Source of the DNA: a virus | DNA: 31,640 nt | Virus record (IMG/VR): IMGVR_UViG_3300033064_001215 | Location: 1-31,640 of that record | Direction: 5' to 3' (one strand) | Shown: positions 9,301 through 16,250 of the stretch, piece after piece | How the letters are laid out: the number at the start of each line of letters is the position of its first letter | How positions within the stretch are numbered: position 1 is the first letter of the stretch | Position numbers and translations under genes: made by a program | Notes under the pieces: generated by a model | Databases searched by the model: none | What the model saw: the letters and a program-made list of their open reading frames with translations, nothing else | Told to the model about the DNA's origin: nothing

Positions 9301-9335
9301 TAAAAAATACAGGCGATATTAGAGCAGGATTATAA
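6321..9335 (+). CDS. 18: Tail sheath protein gp18-like, strongly expanded
   Basis: The contractile sheath subunit. The N-terminus (SPGVQVQVIDESFYLAA) and the conserved C-terminal half (RMAQRGVVVKELKALIDVNQ, then GVGIVNFGQYTRAR, then EPVKAVEFIYIPLRL) are typical T4-like sheath. At 1004 aa it is far longer than T4 gp18 (659). The extra sequence lies between about residues 115 and 600. It carries about five related beta modules, for example GTYWLDT (133), GSVWIKTS (243) with YYNGAAKSWATI, DGQLWYN (484) with HDGQKWVGY, and DGDIWLS (547) with YVYDGNLLKWILQ. These probably decorate the outer sheath surface. AAGGAG precedes the ATG, and a strong terminator follows. Function is secure; the role of the modules is inferred. 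Confidence 0.95.
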   Translation: MALGSPGVQVQVIDESFYLAAAPGTVPLIFVATAQNKSNASKTGTAQGTLAANAGKVYVITSQRDLTDTFGTPLFYTDNNSNPIHGGELNEYGLQAAYSLLGATSRAYIVRADINLGQLQPTSSAPAGNPVSGTYWLDTRSSLFGISEWDSTTKKFTAVTPLIIDDTNKVTSTMSGVPVDAFGKQGDYAVVVTNENTNAIYYKTTLSTAAWVLVSSATLGDGLLVTVSPYNMYPTYTVDTPTGSVWIKTSTQGFGANWVVKYYNGAAKSWATISAPIYQSTQKAIQVMDATGGSKIPVGTLFVEAASNGLPSENAVANFKIWRRSSTGATTIVSAASNTMSSTDSTFAISETLTTRLAQGPSGPFYPSLPLGLISQVITVTVPGSTTESIASLIPAALNTAGLVNVSATYDSVSKQVSFSHALGGDFSLVDVTGIALATIGLDPASTANLYAAQPDSQFAFLASNWKPLRYEAIATAPVTIAEDGQLWYNSVLDADIMVHDGQKWVGYLSPTSPYYNDNTSLKTDPQGPIISALEPTAQSDSTPLVDGDIWLSTSSVEAYGRSVYVYDGNLLKWILQDVSDQTSPDGWLFADARWGTEGYQIQPASITSLLVSDYVDPDTPDPELYPRGIKLWNLRRSGFNVKKYIVGHINTQANNGLNIRYENDNMAGYVSDRWVTVSPNYENGAGTFGRMAQRGVVVKELKALIDVNQSTRDTDTVVFNLIATPGYPEAIQNMIAFNTDRGQTAFVVGDTPFRLQPTGTALSAWGNNTGLAFDNGDVGGVSYDEYMAMFYPSGYTTDNTGNNIVVPPSHMMLRTIVNSDAKSYQWFAPAGTRRGGVDNATSVGYIDSLTSEFKTVALYEGLRNVLHDVKINPIATLPGVGIVNFGQYTRARNTSSLDRINVARLVCYLRRQLSILAKPYLFEPNDAQTRREIKAAAESLMLELVGQRALYDFIVVCDESNNTPSRIDRSELYMDIAIEPVKAVEFIYIPLRLKNTGDIRAGL

Positions 9336-9355
9336 TATAATAAACATGATGTAAT

Positions 9356-9382
9356 AAAAACCTCTTAATAAGAGGTTTTTTT
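9356..9382 (+). terminator. Rho-independent terminator after sheath
   Basis: An 11-base perfect stem (9356-9366 with 9370-9380), 3-base loop, then a T-run. Confidence 0.9.
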
Positions 9383-9425
9383 ACGGCAGTAATTTAATCC
9401 CTGCTTATATAATATTCAAACAAAT

Positions 9426-9433
9426 GCTAAATA
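9426..9433 (+). promoter_or_regulatory. Late promoter GCTAAATA (tail tube)
   Basis: Same octamer as in front of the sheath gene. The predicted start near 9439 leaves a ~19-base leader containing AAGGAG (9445-9450). Confidence 0.7.
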
Positions 9434-9457
9434 CTACAAAGATTAAGGAGCATCAAC

Positions 9458-10099
9458 ATGCCAATTTCAAGTTTAAACAGATTTACAGTTCCGTTACCAG
9501 GAAACGGACAAAGCCCTAGCACACAAGGTTTGCTAATGCCAAAACTAAAGTACCGATTCCGTGTTACTTTAGATAATTTTGGAGTTGCAGGTGGTGCACC
9601 ATCTACTGAATTAACAAAACAAGTTATGAATGTAACTCGTCCCTCAGTTACATTTGAAACAATTACGCTGGCTGTTTACAACAGTACTGTCAAACTAGCA
9701 GGCAAACACAGTTTTGCAGATGCAACTTTAACCCTGCGCGACGATGTAACTGGCGCAGTAAGCAAACTAGTCGGGCAACAATTACAAAAGCAATTTGACT
9801 TTTTTGAGCAAGCATCAGCAGCATCTGGTATTGATTATAAATTTACCATGCGTGTTGAAATTCTTGACGGCGGCAACGGCGCCAATGCACCAACTACTTT
9901 AGATGTATTTGAATTTCTTGGATGCTTTGTAAAAGGTGCAGTATATCAAGGCGGTGATTATACTTCCAATGATCCAATGGATATTGCATTAACTATTACA
10001 TATGATAATGCACTACAATATAATACAGTAGGCGGCGTACCTTCTGGTGTAGGCGAGGCAGTGGGTCGTACAGTACGTAGTCTTGCACTAGGCGGCTAA
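9458..10099 (+). CDS. 19: Tail tube protein gp19-like
   Basis: A 213-aa inner tail tube subunit (T4 gp19 is 163 aa) that polymerises into the channel for DNA ejection inside the sheath. Typical elements are the N-terminal MPISSLNRFTVPLP, the central PSVTFETITLAVYNSTVKLAGKH beta region, FDFFEQASA, and VFEFLGCFVKGAVYQGGDYTSNDPMDIAL near the end. It directly follows the sheath gene, the classical 18-19 order, but is a separate transcription unit with its own late promoter, strong ribosome-binding site and terminator, as suits a very abundant virion protein. Confidence 0.93.
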   Translation: MPISSLNRFTVPLPGNGQSPSTQGLLMPKLKYRFRVTLDNFGVAGGAPSTELTKQVMNVTRPSVTFETITLAVYNSTVKLAGKHSFADATLTLRDDVTGAVSKLVGQQLQKQFDFFEQASAASGIDYKFTMRVEILDGGNGANAPTTLDVFEFLGCFVKGAVYQGGDYTSNDPMDIALTITYDNALQYNTVGGVPSGVGEAVGRTVRSLALGG

Positions 10100-10114
10100 T
10101 ATTTTATCTATTAT

Positions 10115-10143
10115 AAAAACCTGGCTTAAACCCCAGGTTTTTT
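10115..10143 (+). terminator. Rho-independent terminator after tube
   Basis: AAAAACCTGG pairs with CCAGGTTTTT around an 8-base loop, followed by a T-run. The next late promoter begins 6 bases later. Confidence 0.9.
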
Positions 10144-10148
10144 ATTTG

Positions 10149-10156
10149 ACTAAATA
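10149..10156 (+). promoter_or_regulatory. Late promoter ACTAAATA, 5 bases before ATG 10162
   Basis: ACTAAATA, TTGTC, ATG. No Shine-Dalgarno sequence; predicted transcription start on the A of ATG. Confidence 0.75.
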
Positions 10157-10161
10157 TTGTC

Positions 10162-11295
10162 ATGAGTAATGCTTTCACAAATTTTTTAGGCGGAGTAGCA
10201 TCTGGTGTGTTTGGCGAACAGGCTAATCTTCGCGACTACCAGCATGCCAATCGCTTGTATGTACGGGACACATATGCACGGGCACCTAAAAACGGATTTT
10301 TATACTTTGTATCATTCAATGTCAACAAAAGCAATATAAAAAGTCCTGAATGGAATGATCAAATAGGTATTACTGCAGCAATGCTAGTAAAGAGAATTGA
10401 TTTACCAAAATTTCAAGTGAGTACAGAAACTCTTAACCAATATAATAGAAAAACAGTAGTGCAGACAACATTAAAATATCAACCAATTTCATTAGATCTG
10501 CATGATGATAATAGTGATATTACTACTACACTTTGGAAGACATATCTACAATATTATTTTGAAGACAGTAAATACGGTAACTCAAAGATGCCTAGTGACG
10601 GTAACCCTAAGCAATTTGGAGATACCAAGTACGGCATCGAAGATTTTAATTACGGATTTAAAACAACTAAGAAGACTCCATTCTTCAGCAGTATTGATAT
10701 CTATGTATTGCATCAACATAAATTTACACAGTATACACTAGTTAACCCCATTATTACAGAATGGAGTCACGATACTCTTGATCAGTCCGATGGTGCTAAA
10801 ATTCTTGCAAATAGAATGAGTGTAGCATATGAGACTGTGTTATATAATCGCGGCGATATTAAAAAAAATAGCCCAATTGGATTTTCAGCAGTGTATTACG
10901 ACACCACGCCCAGCCCACTAAGTATAGGCGGCAATGGTAATAATTCAATTTTAGGTGCAGGCGGTATTATAAGCGGAGCCGGAAGCGTGTTTGGATCATT
11001 GGCTCAGGGTAATCTTTTAGGTGCATTAATACAAGGAAACACTTTACTTAAAAATGTAAAAACTGTAACTAGTGCAGGATTAAAGCAGGAAGGTTATAGT
11101 ATTTTAACAGGAGTGTTGGGTAATGTACAAGCAACTGGAAATCAAACTACCGGTATAGGTGCTGCTGCAGCCGCTGGATTGCCTCCATCTGGTGTATTAG
11201 GAAATGTTGCTGTGAATTTATTTGGTAATAAAAATTCCAGTGTAAATGGAATAACTACTGCCACTCCGGTAACTACTACAGGTAAAAAATCATGA
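10162..11295 (+). CDS. Tail-tube-family / baseplate protein (gp54- or gp48-like candidate)
   Basis: A 377-aa protein. Residues ~45-260 look like the T4 gp19/gp54 tube fold family: FLYFVSFNVN, MLVKRIDLPKFQVSTETLNQ, RKTVVQTTLKYQPISLDLHD, and TLVNPIITEWSHDTLDQSDG. The C-terminal ~110 residues are glycine/alanine-rich low complexity (SILGAGGIISGAGSVFG). In T4, gp48 and gp54 cap the baseplate hub and start tube growth; position after the tube gene and likely late, leaderless expression fit such a role. It overlaps the next gene by four bases (ATGA). Membership in the tube superfamily is moderately supported; which T4 counterpart it is remains uncertain. Confidence 0.55.
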   Translation: MSNAFTNFLGGVASGVFGEQANLRDYQHANRLYVRDTYARAPKNGFLYFVSFNVNKSNIKSPEWNDQIGITAAMLVKRIDLPKFQVSTETLNQYNRKTVVQTTLKYQPISLDLHDDNSDITTTLWKTYLQYYFEDSKYGNSKMPSDGNPKQFGDTKYGIEDFNYGFKTTKKTPFFSSIDIYVLHQHKFTQYTLVNPIITEWSHDTLDQSDGAKILANRMSVAYETVLYNRGDIKKNSPIGFSAVYYDTTPSPLSIGGNGNNSILGAGGIISGAGSVFGSLAQGNLLGALIQGNTLLKNVKTVTSAGLKQEGYSILTGVLGNVQATGNQTTGIGAAAAAGLPPSGVLGNVAVNLFGNKNSSVNGITTATPVTTTGKKS

Positions 11296-11666
11296 ACAAA
11301 ACTCTTTACACTAATATTCCTTCACCAAAACTACCTAGTGGATCCAGTATACAAACGTTTGATGCATATTATAATCAGCCATTGGAATTAAGTGCCGATG
11401 TATTGGCTGCAATGACCGGATTCTTTACTAGCAGAGGGTTTGAAGCTACTGCTGCAGAATCGATTACTGTTCTTATTATGAAACAAGCAAAGAAAGACGG
11501 CTATAATCCTATGGAGATTCTAGATACCTTGAAAGGTTTAGTGGATGTTGAAATTTCTGCACTCGTTGCAGAAATAGTAAATTACAATAGATTTAAAACC
11601 AGTGCGCTTGGATATGCTATGAAATTTGAACCAAATACTGAAGTACTTAGAAATATAATTGCATGA
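11292..11666 (+). CDS. Conserved small structural-region protein
   Basis: A 124-aa, apparently helical protein. It contains DVLAAMTGFFTSRGF, ESITVLIMKQAKKDGYNP, LDTLKGLVDVEISALVAEI and NYNRFKTSALGYA. I recall similar proteins in T4-like phages of aquatic bacteria but know no assigned function. It is coupled by ATGA overlaps both to the tube-family gene upstream and to gp4 downstream, so it is a late gene made together with virion assembly proteins. A role in baseplate or neck assembly is only inferred from context. No catalytic or membrane motif is visible. Confidence 0.75.
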   Translation: MNKTLYTNIPSPKLPSGSSIQTFDAYYNQPLELSADVLAAMTGFFTSRGFEATAAESITVLIMKQAKKDGYNPMEILDTLKGLVDVEISALVAEIVNYNRFKTSALGYAMKFEPNTEVLRNIIA

Positions 11667-12106
11667 GTTTAAAGTTTAGTCAAGGGTTTTTTACTCCAAG
11701 TAATCCAGAAAAATATCTAGGAACTAAATTGCCGCGATATCGAAGTTCATGGGAATTGGTATTCATGCAGTTTTTAGATAATAATCCTGGGATACAGCAG
11801 TGGTCAAGTGAAAGCGTGCAGATTCCTTATAGAGATCCGTTAACAAACAAACAAACTATATATGTTCCTGATTTTTTAATTTCTTATATAGACAAAAATC
11901 AAAAGAAACATGTGGAACTAATTGAAATTAAACCTGCAAATCAAACACTTCGAGAAAAAGTAGGAAAGAATCCTTATAATCAGGCGCAGTTTGTAAAGAA
12001 TATGGCTAAGTGGGCTGCAGCATCTTCGTGGTGTCAACAGCAAGGCATCAAATTTAGAATCTTAAACGAACACGACATCTTTGCCAACACCAAAAAGAAA
12101 AAATAA
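11663..12106 (+). CDS. 4: Head completion nuclease gp4-like
   Basis: A 147-aa homologue of T4 gp4 (150 aa), needed to finish filled heads before tail attachment. The fold is a restriction-endonuclease/TnsA-like nuclease. PRYRSSWELVFMQFLD places a conserved Glu at 31, VPDFLI gives Asp70, and the ELIEIKP strand gives the E-x-K pair (Glu88, Lys90). YNQAQFVKNMAKW is the conserved later helix. It overlaps the upstream gene (ATGA). The next gene's late promoter overlaps its stop codon. Family is confident; the DNA substrate is unknown. Confidence 0.88.
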   Translation: MSLKFSQGFFTPSNPEKYLGTKLPRYRSSWELVFMQFLDNNPGIQQWSSESVQIPYRDPLTNKQTIYVPDFLISYIDKNQKKHVELIEIKPANQTLREKVGKNPYNQAQFVKNMAKWAAASSWCQQQGIKFRILNEHDIFANTKKKK

Positions 12107-12109
12107 ATA
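12102..12109 (+). promoter_or_regulatory. Late promoter AATAAATA, 5 bases before terminase small subunit
   Basis: AATAAATA overlaps the gp4 stop; then TTATT and ATG at 12115. No ribosome-binding site. Confidence 0.7.
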
Positions 12110-12114
12110 TTATT

Positions 12115-12597
12115 ATGACACGCAAATTAGAAGACTTATTGGGCCTTGCGCCAGTTGTTAAACCTTTAATATTACCTACTCCAACGGATATGGAACCAAT
12201 AGTTACTATTTCGTTAGCTGACAAATTAGAAGAGTTTGACAAGATTTCATCAGCATTGCCCAGAGTAAAAGGACTAGGCGATATAAGTGATCAAGAATTT
12301 GATGACCTTGCTGCTAAAGCAGAACAAGCGTATGATGATTTAATGGATCTTGGAATGAATGTTGAACCAAGGTACGGTGCCCGCATGTTCGAATGTGCCA
12401 CCAATATGCTTAATGCTGCAATTACTGCCAAAAGTGCAAAAATTGACAAAAAATTAAAAATGGTTGATTTGCAACTTAAAAAACTAGCAATTGACAAAAA
12501 ACACGGGACTGGCAACGATGATACTGTAGAAGGTCAGGGATACATTGTAACTGATAGAAACAGTATTCTAGAAAAGTTAAAGAATTTAAATAAATAA
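12115..12597 (+). CDS. 16: Terminase small subunit gp16-like
   Basis: A 160-aa protein of the same size as T4 gp16 (164 aa), the ring-forming regulator that recognises DNA and stimulates the large terminase. GARMFECATNMLNAAITAKSAKIDKKLKMVDLQLKKL forms the long central coiled-coil-like hairpin that in T4 reads HMEVFATLMGQM and TTTNREILKLHKDM. The C-terminal tail VTDRNSILEKLKNL may contact the large subunit. It lies two genes upstream of the large subunit; in T4 genes 16 and 17 are adjacent, so an insertion of two virion-type genes separates them here. Expected leaderless late transcript. Confidence 0.8.
   Translation: MTRKLEDLLGLAPVVKPLILPTPTDMEPIVTISLADKLEEFDKISSALPRVKGLGDISDQEFDDLAAKAEQAYDDLMDLGMNVEPRYGARMFECATNMLNAAITAKSAKIDKKLKMVDLQLKKLAIDKKHGTGNDDTVEGQGYIVTDRNSILEKLKNLNK
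12589..12596 (+). promoter_or_regulatory. Possible late promoter AATAAATA before 12604 gene
   Basis: AATAAATA ends 7 bases before ATG 12604, overlapping the gp16 stop. Predicted leader is only about 2 bases. Confidence 0.5.
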
Positions 12598-12603
12598 TAT
12601 ACT

Positions 12604-13194
12604 ATGACAAAGACATTCAAACATTATCTATCAGAAAGTACTAAACGTTATGATTTTCGTGTAAAGATTGCCGGTAAGTTTACAACCGAGCAAGAAGCTG
12701 CATTAAAAACATTGCTAGATAAGTACGCGATATCTGAATTTAAAAAATCAGCTACTACTCCTATACAAGAACTTCCTTTGGATTTTCCGCAAGTTAAAAA
12801 TTGCGAAGTAAATATCTATGAGGTATGTTTAGATTATCCCACTACTCAACAGGAACTAACTGAATACTTGGCAACTGCGCTAGGCGTCGGAAAACAACAC
12901 TTAGTTGTTCGGCGTCCGGGGGAACCTAGCGAGGAATATCAGCAGCCTGTTGAAAAGCACGAAGGTGCATTATTAAATGATAGTCAGTATAAAGAAGCAG
13001 GCAATCCAAAATTTGACGATTTTTATGGCGACAAATATAACACTGGGTTTGTTAAAGAATTAAACGATATTTTAAAATTACAGCGCAAAGAGCGAGGCGA
13101 AATTATACCTTGCGATGGCAAGGCTACCTTCAACACTGAAAGCCCACAGAATACTTCAAGTATTTTACAACAAGCACCGGACCCAAGGAAATAA
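12604..13194 (+). CDS. Probable head-interior / prohead-associated protein
   Basis: A 196-aa protein of no recognised family. The N-terminus reads TFKHYLSESTKRY; the LSE-S step fits the (L/I)-x-E cleavage preference of the T4 prohead protease, and short amphipathic peptides of this kind often precede processed head-interior proteins in T4-like phages. The middle (DFRVKIAGKFTTEQEAALKTLLDKY, VNIYEVCLDYPTTQQELTEYLA) looks like a small alpha/beta domain. Then come FDDFYGDKYNTGFVKELNDIL and a polar tail. It is placed between the terminase subunits and two bases before the next gene. Head localisation is inference. Confidence 0.7.
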   Translation: MTKTFKHYLSESTKRYDFRVKIAGKFTTEQEAALKTLLDKYAISEFKKSATTPIQELPLDFPQVKNCEVNIYEVCLDYPTTQQELTEYLATALGVGKQHLVVRRPGEPSEEYQQPVEKHEGALLNDSQYKEAGNPKFDDFYGDKYNTGFVKELNDILKLQRKERGEIIPCDGKATFNTESPQNTSSILQQAPDPRK

Positions 13195-13196
13195 TT

Positions 13197-14588
13197 ATGA
13201 ACATGATTGATGTAATGAAACGTCTAGCAGAACTAGATGCAACAAACCCAAATGTACAAACTGAGGCATACGGTGTAGGCAATCGTGCTCGTCAAAACAC
13301 TAATAATAAAACATATAACGATTATATGTCCGATATTAAGTACGATGATGGCCAAGCTAAAATGCGCGGCGTACAACGTGCCGGCCACCGTGATGCTGTA
13401 GGCGAGGAAGACCCTACAGCACATGTACATATTAACGGCAAGCCATGGAAACAATTTCCATCGCGTGATGAAGCCAAGCGTGTTGCTGCTAACGTACAAA
13501 ATAAATACCCTGACAAAAAAGTTGAAGTATTTGGCGGGGAGATATCAATGAGTGAAGCAGAACATTCACGCACTTGCCCAACTTGCGACGGCAACGGCGA
13601 AGATATTTTACACAGCAATAAGCCGTGCCCCCAATGTGACGGTAAAGGTTCTATTCCAATGTCTAAGGAACAGGATGTATCCGAAGGTAAAGTTAAAGAA
13701 CTGGCAGATGATTTAAAAAATCTATCTGCTGAGGAGTTTGAAAAAGCACATAGCATGACAAAAGCGGAAGCACGCAAGGGATTATCAGAAAGTATTGCAG
13801 ACATGCGTCGTTTAGCAGGAATGACGCCGCTAGCAGAATGCGGAATGAATCCTATGGATTCGATGGGCGTAATGAACACAATGCCTGCTATGCCTGCTTC
13901 CATTTCAATCACTGCAGCAAATGGTCCGGAACTAAGTGGTATGCTTAAAGACATTATGTCATTAGCAGGTCTTAATAAAGTAGAAGCAGTACATTTAAAT
14001 CCAGCGCCGCCCGCACTAATGCCGCCAATGCATGATGCAGGTGCAGCTAGTCCTGACGGTATGTCAATGCGTAGCGTAATGGACAGGCTAAATCCAGACA
14101 TGGGCGACGATATGGAAGACGAGGGAGTAATGGGCGGATTAGCAGGCGCTGCAGCAGGTGCAGTACTCGGCGGTCCAATGGGCGCTGCAGCAGGATACGG
14201 CGTAGGCAGCAAAATGGGCGACGATTTATCAGATGATGACACTGAAGAGGATTATGATAATACTCCTGCCGATCCTCGTAAGAAGCCGGCATTTGATGCT
14301 AATCAGCATGCAAATCAAGCTAACCAACCAGGGCAAGGTGATAGAATGGACGGTACGATGCCCCGTGCACATCCTTACATGAAAAAGACCATGGAACAAA
14401 TTGAACAATCATTGTTCGACGATTATCAATCGTTTATTAATGAGGATGAATTTTCAGCAGAAAAACCAGCTACTAAATTTTCTGCTGCTGATAAAAAGAA
14501 ATCAGATTCGCTAAAAAAGTCCTCCGGTAAATCCAACGCTGATGCACTAAAGAAAACTTCAGATGCGTTTGCTAAGAAAAAAGCATAA
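13197..14588 (+). CDS. Large head-region protein with DnaJ-like zinc motif and glycine-zipper segment
   Basis: A 463-aa multi-module protein, AAGGAA before the ATG. Modules in order: N-terminal helix MNMIDVMKRLAELD; a small domain around HVHINGKPWKQFP (~85) and KKVEVFGG; two CxxCxGxG zinc-binding motifs at about 126-151 (CPTCDGNG and CPQCDGKG), as in the DnaJ cysteine-rich domain but with only two copies; LSESIADMRRLAGMTPLAE (~197-215) with two possible (L/I)xE prohead-protease sites; a Met/Pro-rich linker; a Gly/Ala segment at ~311-334 (GGLAGAAAGAVLGG, GAAAGYGVG); an acidic stretch; and a Lys-rich tail. The basic tail recalls T4 internal head proteins. No enzyme motif. Function unknown; head-internal or scaffold role inferred. 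Confidence 0.8.
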   Translation: MNMIDVMKRLAELDATNPNVQTEAYGVGNRARQNTNNKTYNDYMSDIKYDDGQAKMRGVQRAGHRDAVGEEDPTAHVHINGKPWKQFPSRDEAKRVAANVQNKYPDKKVEVFGGEISMSEAEHSRTCPTCDGNGEDILHSNKPCPQCDGKGSIPMSKEQDVSEGKVKELADDLKNLSAEEFEKAHSMTKAEARKGLSESIADMRRLAGMTPLAECGMNPMDSMGVMNTMPAMPASISITAANGPELSGMLKDIMSLAGLNKVEAVHLNPAPPALMPPMHDAGAASPDGMSMRSVMDRLNPDMGDDMEDEGVMGGLAGAAAGAVLGGPMGAAAGYGVGSKMGDDLSDDDTEEDYDNTPADPRKKPAFDANQHANQANQPGQGDRMDGTMPRAHPYMKKTMEQIEQSLFDDYQSFINEDEFSAEKPATKFSAADKKKSDSLKKSSGKSNADALKKTSDAFAKKKA

Positions 14589-14604
14589 TAATAATGTACT
14601 AAGT

Positions 14605-14632
14605 AAATAGCTCCTCCAGGGGCTATTTTTTT
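14605..14632 (+). terminator. Rho-independent terminator before large terminase
   Basis: Ten-base stem (14605-14614 with 14619-14628, one G-U pair), loop TCCA, then a T-run. Confidence 0.9.
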
Positions 14633-14633
14633 C

Positions 14634-14641
14634 ACTAAATA
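14634..14641 (+). promoter_or_regulatory. Late promoter ACTAAATA, 5 bases before terminase large subunit
   Basis: ACTAAATA, AAAGC, ATG at 14647. It follows directly on the terminator; no Shine-Dalgarno sequence. Confidence 0.75.
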
Positions 14642-14646
14642 AAAGC

Positions 14647-16239
14647 ATGGCAACTAAACCTAAAAATCTTGAAGGCACGTTAATTAAAAAAGCTCACGCT
14701 ACCCAGCGGTGGACAGAGCAAGATGTTGAAAACTTATTAAAGTGTCAGGATCCTGTATACGGGCCTGCATACTTCTTAGAAAATTTCTTCTATATTCAAC
14801 ATCCTACTAAAGGACGCATACAATACAAAGCATTCGACTATCAAAAATTGTTATTAGATAGTTATCATAATCATCGATTCAGTGTAAACATGTTGGGGCG
14901 GCAGCTGGGTAAAACTACTACTGCAGTGGGTTATTTGTTATGGTACGCAATGTTTGTCGATGATAGTACTATTTTGATTGCAGCACACAAATACTCTGGC
15001 GCACAAGAAATTATGCAACGTCTTCGATATGCATACGAAATGTGCCCTGACAACATTCGAGCAGGTGTTACTAGTTACAATAAACAAAGTATTGAATTTG
15101 AAAATGGTAGTCGTATTGTTGCACAAACTACTACTGAAACTACAGGTCGTGGTATGTCAGTATCTTTACTATATTCAGATGAGTTTGCATATGTAGAACC
15201 CAATATCGCCACAGAATTCTGGACATCAATCAGTCCTACACTAGCAACTGGTGGTAAAGCAATCATCACTTCAACGCCAAATAGCGATGAAGATCAATTT
15301 GCTCAAATTTGGAATGAAGCTAACAAGCAATTTGATGAATTTGGTAATGAAACTGAATTGGGAAGAAATGGTTTTTATCCGTTCATGGCTATATGGAGTG
15401 AGCACCCTGATCGTGATGAAGTGTGGGCTAATACTGAACGTAGTCGAGTGGGTCAAGAACGATTTGAGCGAGAGCATGAATGTAAATTCTTAATTTTTGA
15501 TGAAACACTTATCAACAGTATTAGCCTCGGCGACATGACGGGGATTGACCCTATTATGAAAATGGGGCAAGCAAGATGGTACAAAAAAATTAATCCGCAA
15601 TCGACTTATATTTTTAGTTTAGATCCCAGCTTGGGTACGGGAAGTGATTATGCTGCTATTCAGATTATTGAATTACCAAGTTTTGTTCAAGTAGGAGAAT
15701 GGCATCATAATATGACTCCCGTTCAAGCACAGGCTCGTATCCTACGCGACTTAGTAAAATATGTGGATGATCAATGTCAAGCAGCAGGCGTTACCAGCAG
15801 CATTTATTACAGTGTGGAAAATAATACAGTGGGCGAAGCTGCATTGGTGTCAATTAGCGAGTTAGGAGAAGAAACATTTCCGGGATTGTTCCTATCAGAG
15901 CCAATTAAAAAAGGACATTCGCGCAGATTTAGAAAAGGATTTAACACAACACATGTTTCAAAAATATCTATTTGTGCAAAATTAAAACAGTTAATTGAAA
16001 CCAAACAGATTACTCTTAACAGCAAGACTTTAATTAGCGAATTGAAAACTTATATTGCTCGAGGTACAACTTTTGCAGCAAAGACAGGGCAGCATGATGA
16101 CTTGGTAGCTAGCTTGCTACTAGCAATCAGAATGATTGTATTACTGCAGGATTGGGATCCTGCAATTTACGATAAAATGCGCGAAGCAACTGCAGATGAT
16201 TGGGATATGCCTTTGCCAATCTATATCAGTAGCTTTTGA
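14647..16239 (+). CDS. 17: Terminase large subunit (packaging ATPase/nuclease) gp17-like
   Basis: A 530-aa DNA packaging motor (T4 gp17 is 610 aa). The ATPase domain has Walker A GRQLGKT at 84-90 (T4: SRQLGKT), Walker B with catalytic Asp-Glu in LLYSDEFA at ~175-181, and the coupling motif IITSTPN (~206). The RNase-H-like nuclease domain starts at FSLDPSLGTGSDY (~325) with its catalytic Asp, continues with YYSVENN (~385), and ends with GQHDDLVASLLLAI containing the last acidic pair. The motor packages concatemeric DNA into proheads and cuts it. It has its own terminator-insulated late promoter with leaderless spacing; its stop overlaps the next late promoter. Confidence 0.97.
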   Translation: MATKPKNLEGTLIKKAHATQRWTEQDVENLLKCQDPVYGPAYFLENFFYIQHPTKGRIQYKAFDYQKLLLDSYHNHRFSVNMLGRQLGKTTTAVGYLLWYAMFVDDSTILIAAHKYSGAQEIMQRLRYAYEMCPDNIRAGVTSYNKQSIEFENGSRIVAQTTTETTGRGMSVSLLYSDEFAYVEPNIATEFWTSISPTLATGGKAIITSTPNSDEDQFAQIWNEANKQFDEFGNETELGRNGFYPFMAIWSEHPDRDEVWANTERSRVGQERFEREHECKFLIFDETLINSISLGDMTGIDPIMKMGQARWYKKINPQSTYIFSLDPSLGTGSDYAAIQIIELPSFVQVGEWHHNMTPVQAQARILRDLVKYVDDQCQAAGVTSSIYYSVENNTVGEAALVSISELGEETFPGLFLSEPIKKGHSRRFRKGFNTTHVSKISICAKLKQLIETKQITLNSKTLISELKTYIARGTTFAAKTGQHDDLVASLLLAIRMIVLLQDWDPAIYDKMREATADDWDMPLPIYISSF

Positions 16240-16245
16240 TAAATA
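16238..16245 (+). promoter_or_regulatory. Late promoter GATAAATA, 5 bases before ATG 16251
   Basis: GATAAATA overlaps the terminase stop codon, then TTATT and ATG. No ribosome-binding site; predicted start on the A of ATG. Confidence 0.75.
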
Positions 16246-16250
16246 TTATT

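Noticed and set aside
13322-14242. Long open frame (306 codons) on the minus strand opposite the 13197-14588 gene
   Set aside because: Low-complexity Ser/Pro/Ala translation, no ribosome-binding site, and the plus frame has recognisable zinc motifs and operon context. It is an antisense effect of codon bias.
16236-16250. TTG 16236 as start of the large virion-region protein
   Set aside because: It overlaps the terminase stop and late promoter; ATG 16251 fits the exact 5-base spacing seen at other late genes.
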